Source: Pseudomonadota bacterium (GTDB taxonomy: Bacteria > Pseudomonadota > Gammaproteobacteria > Competibacterales > Competibacteraceae). Taken from it: a stretch of 15,366 nucleotides of DNA. The stretch is taken from the NCBI GenBank assembly GCA_018262135.1, contig JAGTSD010000004.1, forward strand, positions 1-15,366, given 5' to 3'. Positions 1-7,349 of the stretch are shown here, in pieces (position 1 is the stretch's first letter; each line of letters begins with the position of its first letter). A program made the translations under genes and the position numbers. The notes below the pieces were generated by a model. The model did no database searches and was not told where the DNA came from. It saw only the letters and a program-made list of their open reading frames with translations.

Positions 1-1088
1 CCCACCGCCGACGCTAATTGCACCGCCGCCATGTTCTGGCCACCCTTGAGTTCCAGCACGCCCTTGGCGTTGGTCACCATGTAGCCGGAATCCGCCGGCA
101 TCAGCAGCACGATGGCGCCGAAGCCGATCAGGAAGGTCAGGATGTAGAAGTAGCCGATGAAGCCGGTGGCGTAGAACACCGATTTGCGGGCTTCGGTGGC
201 GTTGGGCACGGTGAAGAACCGCATCAGGATGTGCGGCAGGCCGGCGGTGCCGAACATTAGCGCCAGGCCCAGCGAGATGGCTTCGATGGGACTGGTGACC
301 AGGGCGCCGGGCCGCATGAGGGCGTCTTTCTTGGCGTGGATCTCGGTGGCCCTGCGGAACAGCGCCTCCGGACTCCAGGAGCCTTCGGTCACGACATGCA
401 ACGCGCCGAAAGCGATGATGGTGGCGCCGCCCAGCAGCAGGCAGGCCTTGATGATCTGCACCCAGGTGGTGGCCAGCATGCCGCCGAAGGTGACGTAGAG
501 GATGATCAGGATGCCGACGATGGTCACCGCGTAGACGTAATCCAGGCCAAACAGCACCTGGATCAGCTTGCCGGCGCCGACCATCTGGCCGATCAGATAC
601 AGGATCACCACCGCCAGCGAGCCGGTGGCGGCCAGGGTGCGCATTGGCACCCGCTGGAAGCGGTAGGACACCACGTCGGCGTAGGTGTATTTGCCGAGGT
701 TGCGGAGTTGCTCGGCGATCAGGAACATGATGAACGGCCAGCCGACCAGCCAGCCCACCGAGTAGATCAGGCCGTCGTAGCCGTTGATGAACACCAGACC
801 GGAAATTCCCAGGAACGACGCGGCGGACATGTAGTCGCCGGCGATGGCGAGGCCGTTCTGGAAGCCGGTAATGCCGCCGCCGGCGGCGTAGAAGTCCTTG
901 GCGGTCTTGGTGCGCTGCGCCGCCCAGTAGGTAATGCCTAGGGTGGCGGCGACGAAGGCCAGGAACATGACGATGGCGGGGATGTTGACCGCCTGCTTTT
1001 TGACTTCGCCGACATCGCCGGCGGCCAGCGCCGCGCCGGCGACGAGGCTCAGGGCGAGGGCTGCGAACGCGCTGTGCCAGAGTCTCAT
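1..1088 (-). CDS. actP: Cation/acetate symporter ActP, C-terminus beyond window
   Basis: This is a sodium:solute symporter family protein of the ActP type, which takes up acetate and related short carboxylates across the inner membrane. I translated about 362 residues with no stop; the E. coli protein has about 549, so roughly the last third lies outside the window. The N-terminus ([20 protein letters not shown]) looks like a cleavable signal peptide, as in known ActP. A hydrophobic segment near residue 40 is followed by the family stretch [20 protein letters not shown] and then [10 protein letters not shown], typical of the acetate branch. Several further membrane spans follow, including one ending in [12 protein letters not shown]. 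The start ATG (1086-1088) overlaps the yjcH stop as ATGA, indicating translational coupling. No acetyl-CoA synthetase gene is next to the pair here. Family assignment is secure; substrate is inferred from the family and from the yjcH partner. Confidence 0.93.
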   Translation of the reverse strand, partial: MRLWHSAFAALALSLVAGAALAAGDVGEVKKQAVNIPAIVMFLAFVAATLGITYWAAQRTKTAKDFYAAGGGITGFQNGLAIAGDYMSAASFLGISGLVFINGYDGLIYSVGWLVGWPFIMFLIAEQLRNLGKYTYADVVSYRFQRVPMRTLAATGSLAVVILYLIGQMVGAGKLIQVLFGLDYVYAVTIVGILIILYVTFGGMLATTWVQIIKACLLLGGATIIAFGALHVVTEGSWSPEALFRRATEIHAKKDALMRPGALVTSPIEAISLGLALMFGTAGLPHILMRFFTVPNATEARKSVFYATGFIGYFYILTFLIGFGAIVLLMPADSGYMVTNAKGVLELKGGQNMAAVQLASAV

Positions 1089-1393
1089 AGCACTTCCTCC
1101 TTGATTTCGCTGGTCAGCCGGTCGAATTCGGAGTTGGCGCGGAACACGTAGATGCCCGTCAGGATGAAGGCGCTGACGATCACGCCGATGCCGATCGGAA
1201 TGCCGACGGTGGTGATGGAGCCTTCCCACAGCGGCTGGGACAGAAACTCCTTGTTGAAGGCGATGATCAGGATGAAGCCGTAGTAGATCACGAGCATGAT
1301 GATGGCCAGGATCACGGCAAACGTCCGGCGTTTCGAGACCAGCTCGTGGTACTTCGGATTGCTTTTTATGGCGTGCACCAAGTCTTGCTGCAT
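1085..1393 (-). CDS. yjcH: DUF485 inner-membrane protein YjcH
   Basis: This is a small membrane protein of the DUF485/YjcH family, about 102 residues, which is the usual length. In many proteobacteria it is co-transcribed with the acetate symporter, and its exact role is not settled. I chose the ATG at 1391-1393 ([20 protein letters not shown]) because family members begin just before the motif [11 protein letters not shown]. The longer in-frame extension upstream is Pro/Arg-rich and unlike the family. Two membrane segments are visible: roughly residues 25-42 ([18 protein letters not shown]) and 60-82 ([20 protein letters not shown]). The C-terminus is charged ([14 protein letters not shown]), as in homologues. 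A weak GGGA ribosome-binding site lies upstream. The stop TGA overlaps the actP start by four bases. Confidence 0.9.
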   Translation of the reverse strand: MQQDLVHAIKSNPKYHELVSKRRTFAVILAIIMLVIYYGFILIIAFNKEFLSQPLWEGSITTVGIPIGIGVIVSAFILTGIYVFRANSEFDRLTSEIKEEVL

Positions 1394-1480
1394 CGTTATT
1401 TCCCATGGGTGGTTGTTGCGGGGGTGATCGCGAGTTGGCTGGGAAACTGGCGGCTTGGCGGCGACCGCTGGCAAGTCTCC

Positions 1481-1495
1481 CGGGCCGGTGGCCCG
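1481..1495 (-). other. Perfect hairpin in the yjcH leader
   Basis: A perfect six-base-pair stem (CGGGCC / GGCCCG) with a three-base loop lies about 90 bases upstream of the yjcH start. It falls within the predicted leader of the transcript. No T-run follows, so it is not an obvious terminator. Its role is unknown. Confidence 0.4.
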
Positions 1496-1561
1496 ACACG
1501 GCCAACCCTCGATCCGTCCTTTAGTGGTGATGCCGCGGAAGAAACCCCGCTAGCGAATAAA

Positions 1562-1589
1562 ATTCTAGCCGCATCCAACGTCAAGTAAA
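1562..1589 (-). promoter_or_regulatory. Candidate sigma-70 promoter for yjcH-actP
   Basis: Reading the minus strand, TTTACT (1584-1589) and TAGAAT (1562-1567) are separated by 16 bases, giving 4/6 and 5/6 matches to the sigma-70 consensus. An overlapping alternative is TTGACG (1579-1584) with TTTATT 17 bases downstream. The leader to the yjcH ATG would be about 160 bases. This is a pattern match only. Acetate uptake genes are often under catabolite control, but I could not confirm a CRP site. Confidence 0.45.
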
Positions 1590-1755
1590 GGTCTAGGCGT
1601 TTTGTTATTTTTTGAATTCGTTGAAATTGCTGGCAAACGGCTGGCCGGGATGGCCGCGATTTGGCCGAAAGCAGGTTATAAAAAATTGATTTAAAAGGAT
1701 TAAATCCGCCACTCAAAAGACTGGGGCAACCACTCCGAATCAGCGGCGGGAACGG

Positions 1756-2178
1756 TCAGGCCTCGTCGGTCAGCCACACCCGCTCGAAGGGACGGCCATC
1801 GGGAGCGCGATAGACGCTGAAATCGCGGCGGTCAGTGGTCAGCACCCGGTGGGTTTTTTCCTGTCCCGCCAGCCAGATCAGACAGGCGTCAGCCAGATCA
1901 ATGCGCTGGTCGGCGTAGCGATTGAGAATCGAGATCAGTGCATCAATATCAGTAATCTCGATGGCGCGTACCGTCACGGCGCCCCGTTCGATCCAGCGCA
2001 GAAACGAAGACTTGCCTTTTGGCCCCAGAAAGAAACTGGTTTCGACGATGACCGGCCAGACTGTCCTGAGGCGTGCGTTCAGGTTGGAAAGGGTCTTTTT
2101 GGCGCTGTCGTGCAATGGATCGTGAGGATCGAACAGGGCGATGGTGAAACCTGAATCAACGAGCACGGTATTTGTCAT
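1756..2178 (-). CDS. vapC: PIN-domain toxin, VapC type
   Basis: This 140-residue PIN-domain protein is most likely an endoribonuclease toxin of a VapBC-type module. The expected acidic metal-binding residues are in order: D8 in VLVDSG, E46 in VIVETSFF, D94/D97 in IDLADACL, and D116 in TTDRRDF with D119 nearby. The length is typical for the family. I chose the ATG at 2176-2178 because the PIN fold begins immediately after it (MTNTVLVDSG); the in-frame extension upstream overlaps the antitoxin gene and is not PIN-like. The start lies inside the end of the antitoxin gene (23-base overlap), the usual arrangement for a coupled toxin-antitoxin pair. VapC toxins usually cut tRNA or rRNA; the target here cannot be told from sequence. 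Confidence 0.88.
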   Translation of the reverse strand: MTNTVLVDSGFTIALFDPHDPLHDSAKKTLSNLNARLRTVWPVIVETSFFLGPKGKSSFLRWIERGAVTVRAIEITDIDALISILNRYADQRIDLADACLIWLAGQEKTHRVLTTDRRDFSVYRAPDGRPFERVWLTDEA

Positions 2179-2404
2179 GTAAATAGTCCCAGATTGCCCG
2201 TCGTTGCGGATCTTGCGGGGGAGTAGCCGGTTCCCCGGCATCAAACAAGTCCTTGCCCAATTCGTAGGGGTCAGGCAGCGGTTCGAACCGCTCCAGCCAT
2301 TCCGCCAGACTTTGTTTGACGGCTTCGCTTTTGCTGCATCCGAGCTGGCGACAGGCTTCGGCCAGGCGCCGCTCGGTAGTTTCATCCAGGCGGACGGTCA
2401 ACAT
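2156..2404 (-). CDS. Ribbon-helix-helix (CopG-type) antitoxin
   Basis: This 82-residue protein begins MLTVRLDETTERRLAEACRQ, a classic ribbon-helix-helix start: a beta strand followed by two helices, with GCSKSEAVKQSLAEWLER forming the second part. The acidic, proline-rich C-terminal half (about residues 40-82) is likely the toxin-binding tail. It probably neutralises the adjacent PIN toxin and represses its own promoter as a dimer. The start ATG (2402-2404) has a strong GGAGG ribosome-binding site nine bases upstream. Its last 23 bases overlap the vapC gene. The family is clear from the N-terminus; partnership with VapC follows from the overlap. Confidence 0.88.
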   Translation of the reverse strand: MLTVRLDETTERRLAEACRQLGCSKSEAVKQSLAEWLERFEPLPDPYELGKDLFDAGEPATPPQDPQRRAIWDYLHDKYRAR

Positions 2405-2441
2405 GAGGGCAACCCTCCAGGGTAAGGTATGACGGTATTAC
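2405..2441 (-). promoter_or_regulatory. Candidate operator region of the toxin-antitoxin pair
   Basis: Two tandem eight-base direct repeats, GGTATGAC (2426-2433) and GGTATTAC (2434-2441), lie directly upstream of the antitoxin, read on the plus strand. Next to the start codon is GAGGG-CAA-CCCTC (2405-2417), a perfect five-base-pair inverted repeat that overlaps the Shine-Dalgarno. Ribbon-helix-helix repressors commonly bind short tandem repeats, so the direct repeats are the best operator candidates. The inverted repeat could instead mask the ribosome-binding site. Binding is inferred. Confidence 0.4.
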
Positions 2442-2471
2442 AGCAGCACCCTGCCGACCCTGCAAGAGGCT

Positions 2472-4691
2472 TCAATACAGTTCCATCGGGTCCACATCCA
2501 GCGACCAGCGCACCTGGCGATCCTGGCGCTCCGCCCAGAGCAGCGCAATCCAGCGATTGAGAAAGCGATGCAACGCTTGACGCTGGGTTGCCTGAATCAG
2601 CAGGTGCGCCCGATAGCGGCCGGCACGGCGCTCCATCGGCGCGGGGGCTGGTCCCAGCAGTTCCAGACCCTCGGCGATAGGCTCGGCCAGCGCCCGCGCC
2701 GCGTTCAAAAACGCCGTGGCGCGTTCCGCAGCAACGGCTTCGGCCCGCAGCAACGCCTGATGGGCGAAGGGCGGCAGCAGCGCCGCCTGCCGCTCGGTCA
2801 GCGCCGCCGCCGCGAAGGCCGGATAACCTTCCAAGACCAGCACGCGCAGCAGGGGATGGTCAGGATGGTGGGTCTGGATGATGACGGTTCCCGGCTTTTC
2901 GGCCCGCCCCGCCCGCCCGGCGACTTGCAGGATCAGTTGCGCCATCCGTTCGCTGGAACGGAAGTCCACCCCGTACAACCCCTGATCGGCGTCTACGATG
3001 CCGACCAGGGTCACGTCGGGGAAATGATGGCCCTTGGCCAGCATCTGGGTGCCGATCAGGATGCGGCGGTCGCCGCTGTGAATATCAGCCAGCAGGGTTT
3101 CCAGACTGCCCCGGCGGCGGGTACTGTCCCGGTCGAGGCGGGCGATGCCGATGCCGGGAAACAGCGGCCGCAGGGCGGTTTCCAGCCGCTCGGTGCCGTG
3201 GCCCACCGCGCGCAGATCCACACTGCCGCAGAGCGGGCACAGGGCGTCCACCGGCCGGCTGTCGCCGCAATGGTGGCAGGTCAGGCGGCGCTGGCGCAGG
3301 TGCAGGGTCATGCGGGCGTCGCAATGCCGGCACTGGCTCAGCCAACCGCACTCGTGGCAGAGCAGAATCGGGGCGAAGCCGCGCCGGTTGAGAAATAGCA
3401 ACACCTGCTCGTTGCGGTCGAGATGCGCCCGCATCCGCTCCAGCAGCGGTTGTGACAATCCCTCGGTCATCGGCTGGCGGCGCACGTCCAGAATCAGGAT
3501 CGGCGGCTCGGCTCCCCCGCCGACCCGTTCTGGCAATTGCAACAGGCGGTAGCGTCCGGCGCGGGCATTCTGGATGCTTTCCAGCGCCGGCGTGGCTGAG
3601 CCCAGCACGACGGGAATACCAAGCTGCTGGCCCCGGATCACCGCCAGATCGCGGGCATGGTAGCGAAAGCCGTCCTGCTGTTTGTAGGAGAGATCATGTT
3701 CCTCATCTACGATCACGAGGCCCGGCGCCTCCAGCGGCGCGAACACTGCCGAGCGGGTGCCGACCACGACCTTGGCGGTTCCATCGCGGGCCAGCAGCCA
3801 GGCGTTCAACCGTTCCCGGTCGCTCAGACCGGAATGCAGCACCGCCAGGGGTCCAGGCAGGCGCTCCCGCAAACGGGCCAGCAGTTGCGGGGTCAGGCCG
3901 ATTTCCGGTGCCAGCAACAGCACCTGCCGGCCGCGCGCCAGCACCGCCTCGATCAGGCGCAGATAAACCTCGGTTTTGCCGCTGCCGGTGACGCCTTCCA
4001 GCAGAAAGACCTGAAACCGGTCCAGTTCCGCGCTCACCGCCGCGACGGCGTCGGCCTGCGCCGCGCTCGGCGCAGGCGGCGCAAGGGGAACGGGGGGCAC
4101 GGTTACCGTCGGAATCGGCGCATCCGCTGTGCTGGATTCTACCCAGCCTTTGGCGCATAGCGCCCGCAGGGTGGCGACGCTGTCACGGACCAGCGGCCGC
4201 AGGGTTTCAGCGTCAAGGCCGGCAGAACACTGAGCCAGATGGTCGAGCAGCCGGCGCTGAACCGGGGCGCGGCGCAGGGCGATGGATTCAGCCAGCGCGG
4301 CCAGTCCCGCAGTAGTGATGCGCCATATCGGCGGTGGCTGAGGGATATTGGCCGGTTCGCCCTGGCGCAGCAGCACCGGCAGGGCGGTGGCGAACGCCTC
4401 GCCGGGGGGATGGTGGTAGTAGCGCCACGCCCACTGAATCAGCGCCAGCACGTCGGCGGGCACAATCGGCTCGCGGTCCAGCACCGCCAGCGCCGGCCGC
4501 AACATCCCCGGGTCCAGTTCGCTATCGGCGCCGATCTCGATAAGGAAACCGACGGTTTGCCGCCGGCCAAACGGGACTCGCACCCGCGCGCCCGGATGCA
4601 GGGTCGCCAGGTCGCAATCCGGCGGCGGGAAGTAATCGAAGGTCCGATCCAGAGGCGAGGGGACGGCGATCCGCAGAATCGGGCCGGGCAC
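2472..4691 (-). CDS. priA: Primosomal protein N' (replication restart helicase PriA)
   Basis: PriA is the 3'-to-5' DNA helicase that recognises stalled forks and reloads the replisome. The protein has 739 residues (E. coli: 732). The N-terminal DNA-binding part starts RIAVPSPLDRTFDYFPP. The helicase core shows Walker A GVTGSGKT (233-240), DEEH (329-332), GTQMLAKGHHFP (547-558) and QVAGRAGR (589-596). The zinc-binding insert has all eight cysteines as four CxxC pairs at 445/448, 454/457, 472/475 and 485/488. The start is GTG (4689-4691); no in-frame ATG is near the conserved N-terminus and the ribosome-binding site is weak, so the exact start is less sure. It lies 13 bases downstream of the MarC-family gene, probably in the same transcript. 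Confidence 0.97.
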   Translation of the reverse strand: MPGPILRIAVPSPLDRTFDYFPPPDCDLATLHPGARVRVPFGRRQTVGFLIEIGADSELDPGMLRPALAVLDREPIVPADVLALIQWAWRYYHHPPGEAFATALPVLLRQGEPANIPQPPPIWRITTAGLAALAESIALRRAPVQRRLLDHLAQCSAGLDAETLRPLVRDSVATLRALCAKGWVESSTADAPIPTVTVPPVPLAPPAPSAAQADAVAAVSAELDRFQVFLLEGVTGSGKTEVYLRLIEAVLARGRQVLLLAPEIGLTPQLLARLRERLPGPLAVLHSGLSDRERLNAWLLARDGTAKVVVGTRSAVFAPLEAPGLVIVDEEHDLSYKQQDGFRYHARDLAVIRGQQLGIPVVLGSATPALESIQNARAGRYRLLQLPERVGGGAEPPILILDVRRQPMTEGLSQPLLERMRAHLDRNEQVLLFLNRRGFAPILLCHECGWLSQCRHCDARMTLHLRQRRLTCHHCGDSRPVDALCPLCGSVDLRAVGHGTERLETALRPLFPGIGIARLDRDSTRRRGSLETLLADIHSGDRRILIGTQMLAKGHHFPDVTLVGIVDADQGLYGVDFRSSERMAQLILQVAGRAGRAEKPGTVIIQTHHPDHPLLRVLVLEGYPAFAAAALTERQAALLPPFAHQALLRAEAVAAERATAFLNAARALAEPIAEGLELLGPAPAPMERRAGRYRAHLLIQATQRQALHRFLNRWIALLWAERQDRQVRWSLDVDPMELY

Positions 4692-4704
4692 GGCGGAATC
4701 ACCG

Positions 4705-5340
4705 TCAGGCGCCGAACAGGCCGGCGCGCAAGCCTTCGAGGATGAACTGCACGGCCAGCGCCGCCAGGATCACCCCCAGGATCCGGTCGATCACGTTGGC
4801 GCCGGTTTCGCCGAGCAGTTTCATGAGCAGCGGAGCCAACAGCAGCGTCAGCAGGGTTAGCAGCAGCACGCTCAGCAATACCCCCAGCAGGCTGAGAAAC
4901 AGCACAGGCTGCTCCTGCGGGCGCAAGCCGCTGGTAGTCAGCAGGATGGTGGTCAGGGTGCCGGGACCGGCCAGCAGGGGAAAGGCCAGCGGGAACACCG
5001 AGATGTCGTCCTTGTATTGGGCTTCCTCCTGCTCCCGCACGGTGGCCGAACGCAGGCCGGACGGGCGGGCGAACACCATGTCAATGGCCAGCAGGAACAA
5101 CAGGGCGCCGCCGCTGACCCGAAACGCCGCCAGACTGATGCCCAGAAACCGCAGCAGCGCATCCCCGGTGAACAGGAAGAACAGCATGATCAGCGTGGCG
5201 ATGAAGGCGCCCTTGAACGCCATGCGCCGGCGATAGCGGTCGTTACCACCGCGGGTCAGCGCCGAGAAAATCGGCGCGACTCCAATCGGATCGATCACGA
5301 CCAGAAAAGTCACGAAGATGGTGACAAGTTGATCCAGCAT
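4705..5340 (-). CDS. MarC family integral membrane protein
   Basis: This 211-residue protein of the MarC/UPF0056 family (E. coli MarC: 221) has six hydrophobic segments. They lie at roughly residues 4-28, 41-65, 69-90, 116-136, 145-170 and 187-207. Family hallmarks visible are VVIDPIGVAPIF near the N-terminus and PLAFPLLAGPGTLTT in the middle (117-131). The function of this family is not established; the old link to multiple antibiotic resistance was not upheld. I chose the ATG at 5338-5340 since homologues start right before the first membrane segment; the longer frame upstream runs into bamB. In E. coli the gene after bamB is der, so this neighbour is different. A REP-like hairpin separates it from bamB. 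Confidence 0.9.
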   Translation of the reverse strand: MLDQLVTIFVTFLVVIDPIGVAPIFSALTRGGNDRYRRRMAFKGAFIATLIMLFFLFTGDALLRFLGISLAAFRVSGGALLFLLAIDMVFARPSGLRSATVREQEEAQYKDDISVFPLAFPLLAGPGTLTTILLTTSGLRPQEQPVLFLSLLGVLLSVLLLTLLTLLLAPLLMKLLGETGANVIDRILGVILAALAVQFILEGLRAGLFGA

Positions 5341-5353
5341 GAGGGTTGGCACT

Positions 5354-5390
5354 CCCTCTCCCGCTTGCAGGAGAGGGTGGGGGGTGAGGG
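5354..5390. repeat. REP-like intergenic hairpin between bamB and marC
   Basis: CCCTCTCC (5354-5361) and GGAGAGGG (5370-5377) form a perfect eight-base-pair stem around CGCTTGCA, followed by a G-rich tail ending GGTGAGGG (5383-5390). This resembles a dispersed intergenic repeat common in proteobacterial genomes, a CTCTCCC/GGGAGAG hairpin with a GGGTGAGGG tail. Only one copy is in this window, so its repeat nature rests on that resemblance. On the minus strand it could stabilise the 3' end of the bamB message or damp read-through into marC. Confidence 0.6.
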
Positions 5391-5396
5391 AAACGA

Positions 5397-6548
5397 TTAC
5401 TCCCCGGCCCGGAAAGCGCCGAGCGCGCCGCTCTGGCCCTGAACGAACACGGTGTCTCCCGCCGCGAGCGGCGGGGCGACGATGGCCTTGCCGGCAGCGC
5501 GAATCCGACCGACGATCCTGCCGCTGTCCTTGCTCAGCCAGTGCAGGTAGCCCTCGAAATCGCCGACCACGACATGATCCCGGGTAGCGACCGGGGCGGA
5601 CAGCCGGCGGCCCGTCAGTTCCGCCTGCCTCCAGAGCGTACCGCCGCTGCGGCGGTCCAGCGCCAGCACAGCGTCGGTGTCGTCGCTGACGTAGACCTGG
5701 CCCTCGTCCACGTCCAGCCCGGCGTAACTGGACAACTCGCGGTTCCACAACAGGTTGCCGCTGCGCATGTCCACGGCGGCGACACTGCCGCGATAGGCCA
5801 CTAGATAAAGGTACTCACCGAAAATTTTGGGCTCGGCATCAATATCGATCAGCCGCTCGATCTCGGTGCGGCCGCGCGGTGGAGCAATGGTTTTTTCGGT
5901 CACGGGCAAGCCCTTGTCCAGGGACAGAACCAGCAGCTTGCCGGTCTCCAGTCCAGCAATGACGAGGGTGCGGGTCAACACTGGCGGCGCACTGCCGCGC
6001 AGACTGAGTGCAGGCATCGCCGGGGCGTACATCCAGCGGCGCTCGCCGGTGCGGGCGTCGAGACCGGTGAATTTGCCGTCGCCGGTGCGAACCACGACCA
6101 TGCCGCTGGTGGCGCGTGGCGGGGCCAGCACCTCGCTGGACACCTGAGCCCGCCAGGCTTCCTGACCGCTGTCCTGGCGCAGAGCAATCACCTGACCCTT
6201 GTTCGTGCCGACCAGCACCAGCCCGTTGTCGCTGACGCCCACCCCACCGGAAATGGGCAACTGGGTTGCGGTTTCCCACAGTCGTTGCCCGCTCAGGGCG
6301 TCCAGCGCCAAGACCACGCCATTAAAACTGGCGGCATAAAGCCGGCCATCCGCCAGCGCCGGCGTCAGGCGGATGAACTGGTTCTTGGCGCCAGAACCGA
6401 CCTGGGTTTCCCAGAGCTGCCGGACACCGACCGGCTGGGCGATATCCTGGAGCTTGGCCGGCGGGATCGAGTTGTCCGAACCACCAAACCAGCTACAGCC
6501 GGCGCTTAGGATGATGAGGAACAAAAGCGGGAACAGGCGGCGGACCAT
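5397..6548 (-). CDS. bamB: Outer membrane assembly lipoprotein BamB
   Basis: BamB is the beta-propeller lipoprotein of the BAM complex, which folds beta-barrel proteins into the outer membrane. It has 383 residues (E. coli: 392). A lipoprotein signal is clear: positively charged start MVRR, hydrophobic stretch, then ILSAGC with the acylated cysteine at C18. Propeller repeats of the PQQ type recur, for example LDALSGQRLWET, LRQDSGQEAWRA, LDARTGERRWMY, VDMRSGNLLWNR and LDRRSGGTLWRQ. The BamB-specific stretch RTEIERLIDIDAEPKIF (about 227-243) is present and belongs to the BamA-interacting region. It starts one base after the yfgM stop, so the two are surely co-transcribed. The start ATG is at 6546-6548. 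Confidence 0.95.
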   Translation of the reverse strand: MVRRLFPLLFLIILSAGCSWFGGSDNSIPPAKLQDIAQPVGVRQLWETQVGSGAKNQFIRLTPALADGRLYAASFNGVVLALDALSGQRLWETATQLPISGGVGVSDNGLVLVGTNKGQVIALRQDSGQEAWRAQVSSEVLAPPRATSGMVVVRTGDGKFTGLDARTGERRWMYAPAMPALSLRGSAPPVLTRTLVIAGLETGKLLVLSLDKGLPVTEKTIAPPRGRTEIERLIDIDAEPKIFGEYLYLVAYRGSVAAVDMRSGNLLWNRELSSYAGLDVDEGQVYVSDDTDAVLALDRRSGGTLWRQAELTGRRLSAPVATRDHVVVGDFEGYLHWLSKDSGRIVGRIRAAGKAIVAPPLAAGDTVFVQGQSGALGAFRAGE

Positions 6549-6549
6549 G

Positions 6550-7323
6550 TCATTGCCCTGGAGTGGAAGCAGGTGGAGGCGGCGTCGGCGCGGGCGCCGG
6601 TTCGGGCGGAGCCTTGGGCGGTTCGGACGGCGCGGCAGCAGTTGGAGCCTTGGCGGGTTCGGGCGGAGACGACAGGGCGGCTGACGCGGGAACCACGGTT
6701 TCAGGCGTTGCCGCCGCCAGGTCGTCGAGCTTGAGCTGCAACAGACGGTTGCCGCCGCTCGCCGCCAGCGCGGCAGCGTAGGCGGTTCGGGCCTTTTCCG
6801 GATTCTTGCCGGCCAGAGCCAGATCCCCTTTCAATTCCTCGCGCTCGGCGTTCAGGTTGGCGGTGGTGACCCCATCCAGCAGTTTTTCGGCCTCGGCGAT
6901 TTGTCCTGCGGCCAACTTCACCCGCGCCAGCCGCAGCCGGGCGATGTCCTTGAATTCGTCGAGCCGGGCGTTGCCGATAACCCATTCCAGTTGCTGGATG
7001 GCAGCGGCGGCGTCGCCACCTTCCATCGCCAGCTTGGCCAGGCGCAGCGCCGTCAATGCCGCGTAAGGCGATTTGGGGAAGTCGGTGATGACGGTCTGAC
7101 CCAGTTGACGGGCCGGACCGGCGTCGGGTTTCGCCACCGCCTCGACGAAGGCGTCATAGGCCCGCGAGGCGGTTTCGGCCTGGACGTCGCGGTAGGAATT
7201 CCAGTACCGCCAGCCGAAAATCGCGATCACGCCGAGCGCGATGCCGACGATGATGCTGGCGCCGTTTTCCTTCCACCATTTCTTGAGATCCTCGACGCGT
7301 TCGTCGTCGGTGTATTGTTCCAT
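6550..7323 (-). CDS. yfgM: YfgM-like tetratricopeptide membrane protein (ancillary SecYEG translocon subunit)
   Basis: This 257-residue protein begins MEQYTDDERVEDLKKWWKEN, the standard start of the YfgM family. One membrane helix (about 23-41, SIIVGIALGVIAIFGWRYW) follows, then a periplasmic TPR-like domain (about 45-205). YfgM associates with the Sec translocon and periplasmic chaperones and influences the Rcs stress response in E. coli. I chose the ATG at 7321-7323, with GAGG ten bases upstream; the longer frame begins inside hisS. Odd here is a tail of about 50 residues made almost wholly of Pro, Ala, Glu and Ser (208-257), which the E. coli protein of about 206 residues lacks. It sits 26 bases after hisS and one base before bamB. 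Confidence 0.92.
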   Translation of the reverse strand: MEQYTDDERVEDLKKWWKENGASIIVGIALGVIAIFGWRYWNSYRDVQAETASRAYDAFVEAVAKPDAGPARQLGQTVITDFPKSPYAALTALRLAKLAMEGGDAAAAIQQLEWVIGNARLDEFKDIARLRLARVKLAAGQIAEAEKLLDGVTTANLNAEREELKGDLALAGKNPEKARTAYAAALAASGGNRLLQLKLDDLAAATPETVVPASAALSSPPEPAKAPTAAAPSEPPKAPPEPAPAPTPPPPASTPGQ

Positions 7324-7349
7324 CGGGTTTTGTCCTCTGGCGTCCTGTT

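Larger units (their letters stand above)
1394..1755. other. Non-coding stretch between yjcH and vapC
   Basis: This gap of about 360 bases holds the yjcH promoter candidate and the leader hairpin. It also has an AT-rich block (about 1600-1700) that contrasts with the GC-rich surroundings and could act as an UP element or regulator site. Open frames across it show no recognisable protein. No tRNA or other RNA gene was seen. Confidence 0.5.

Noticed and set aside
1396..1716. An open frame on the minus strand upstream of yjcH
   Set aside because: It covers the promoter and leader and has no family resemblance or ribosome-binding site.
2568..3991. Long plus-strand open frames opposite priA
   Set aside because: They are GC-rich shadow frames of a clear priA gene, with low-complexity Arg/Gln/Gly content.
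5341..5748. An N-terminal extension of the MarC-family protein
   Set aside because: It overlaps bamB in another frame, is Arg/Gly-rich, and no MarC homologue has such a domain.
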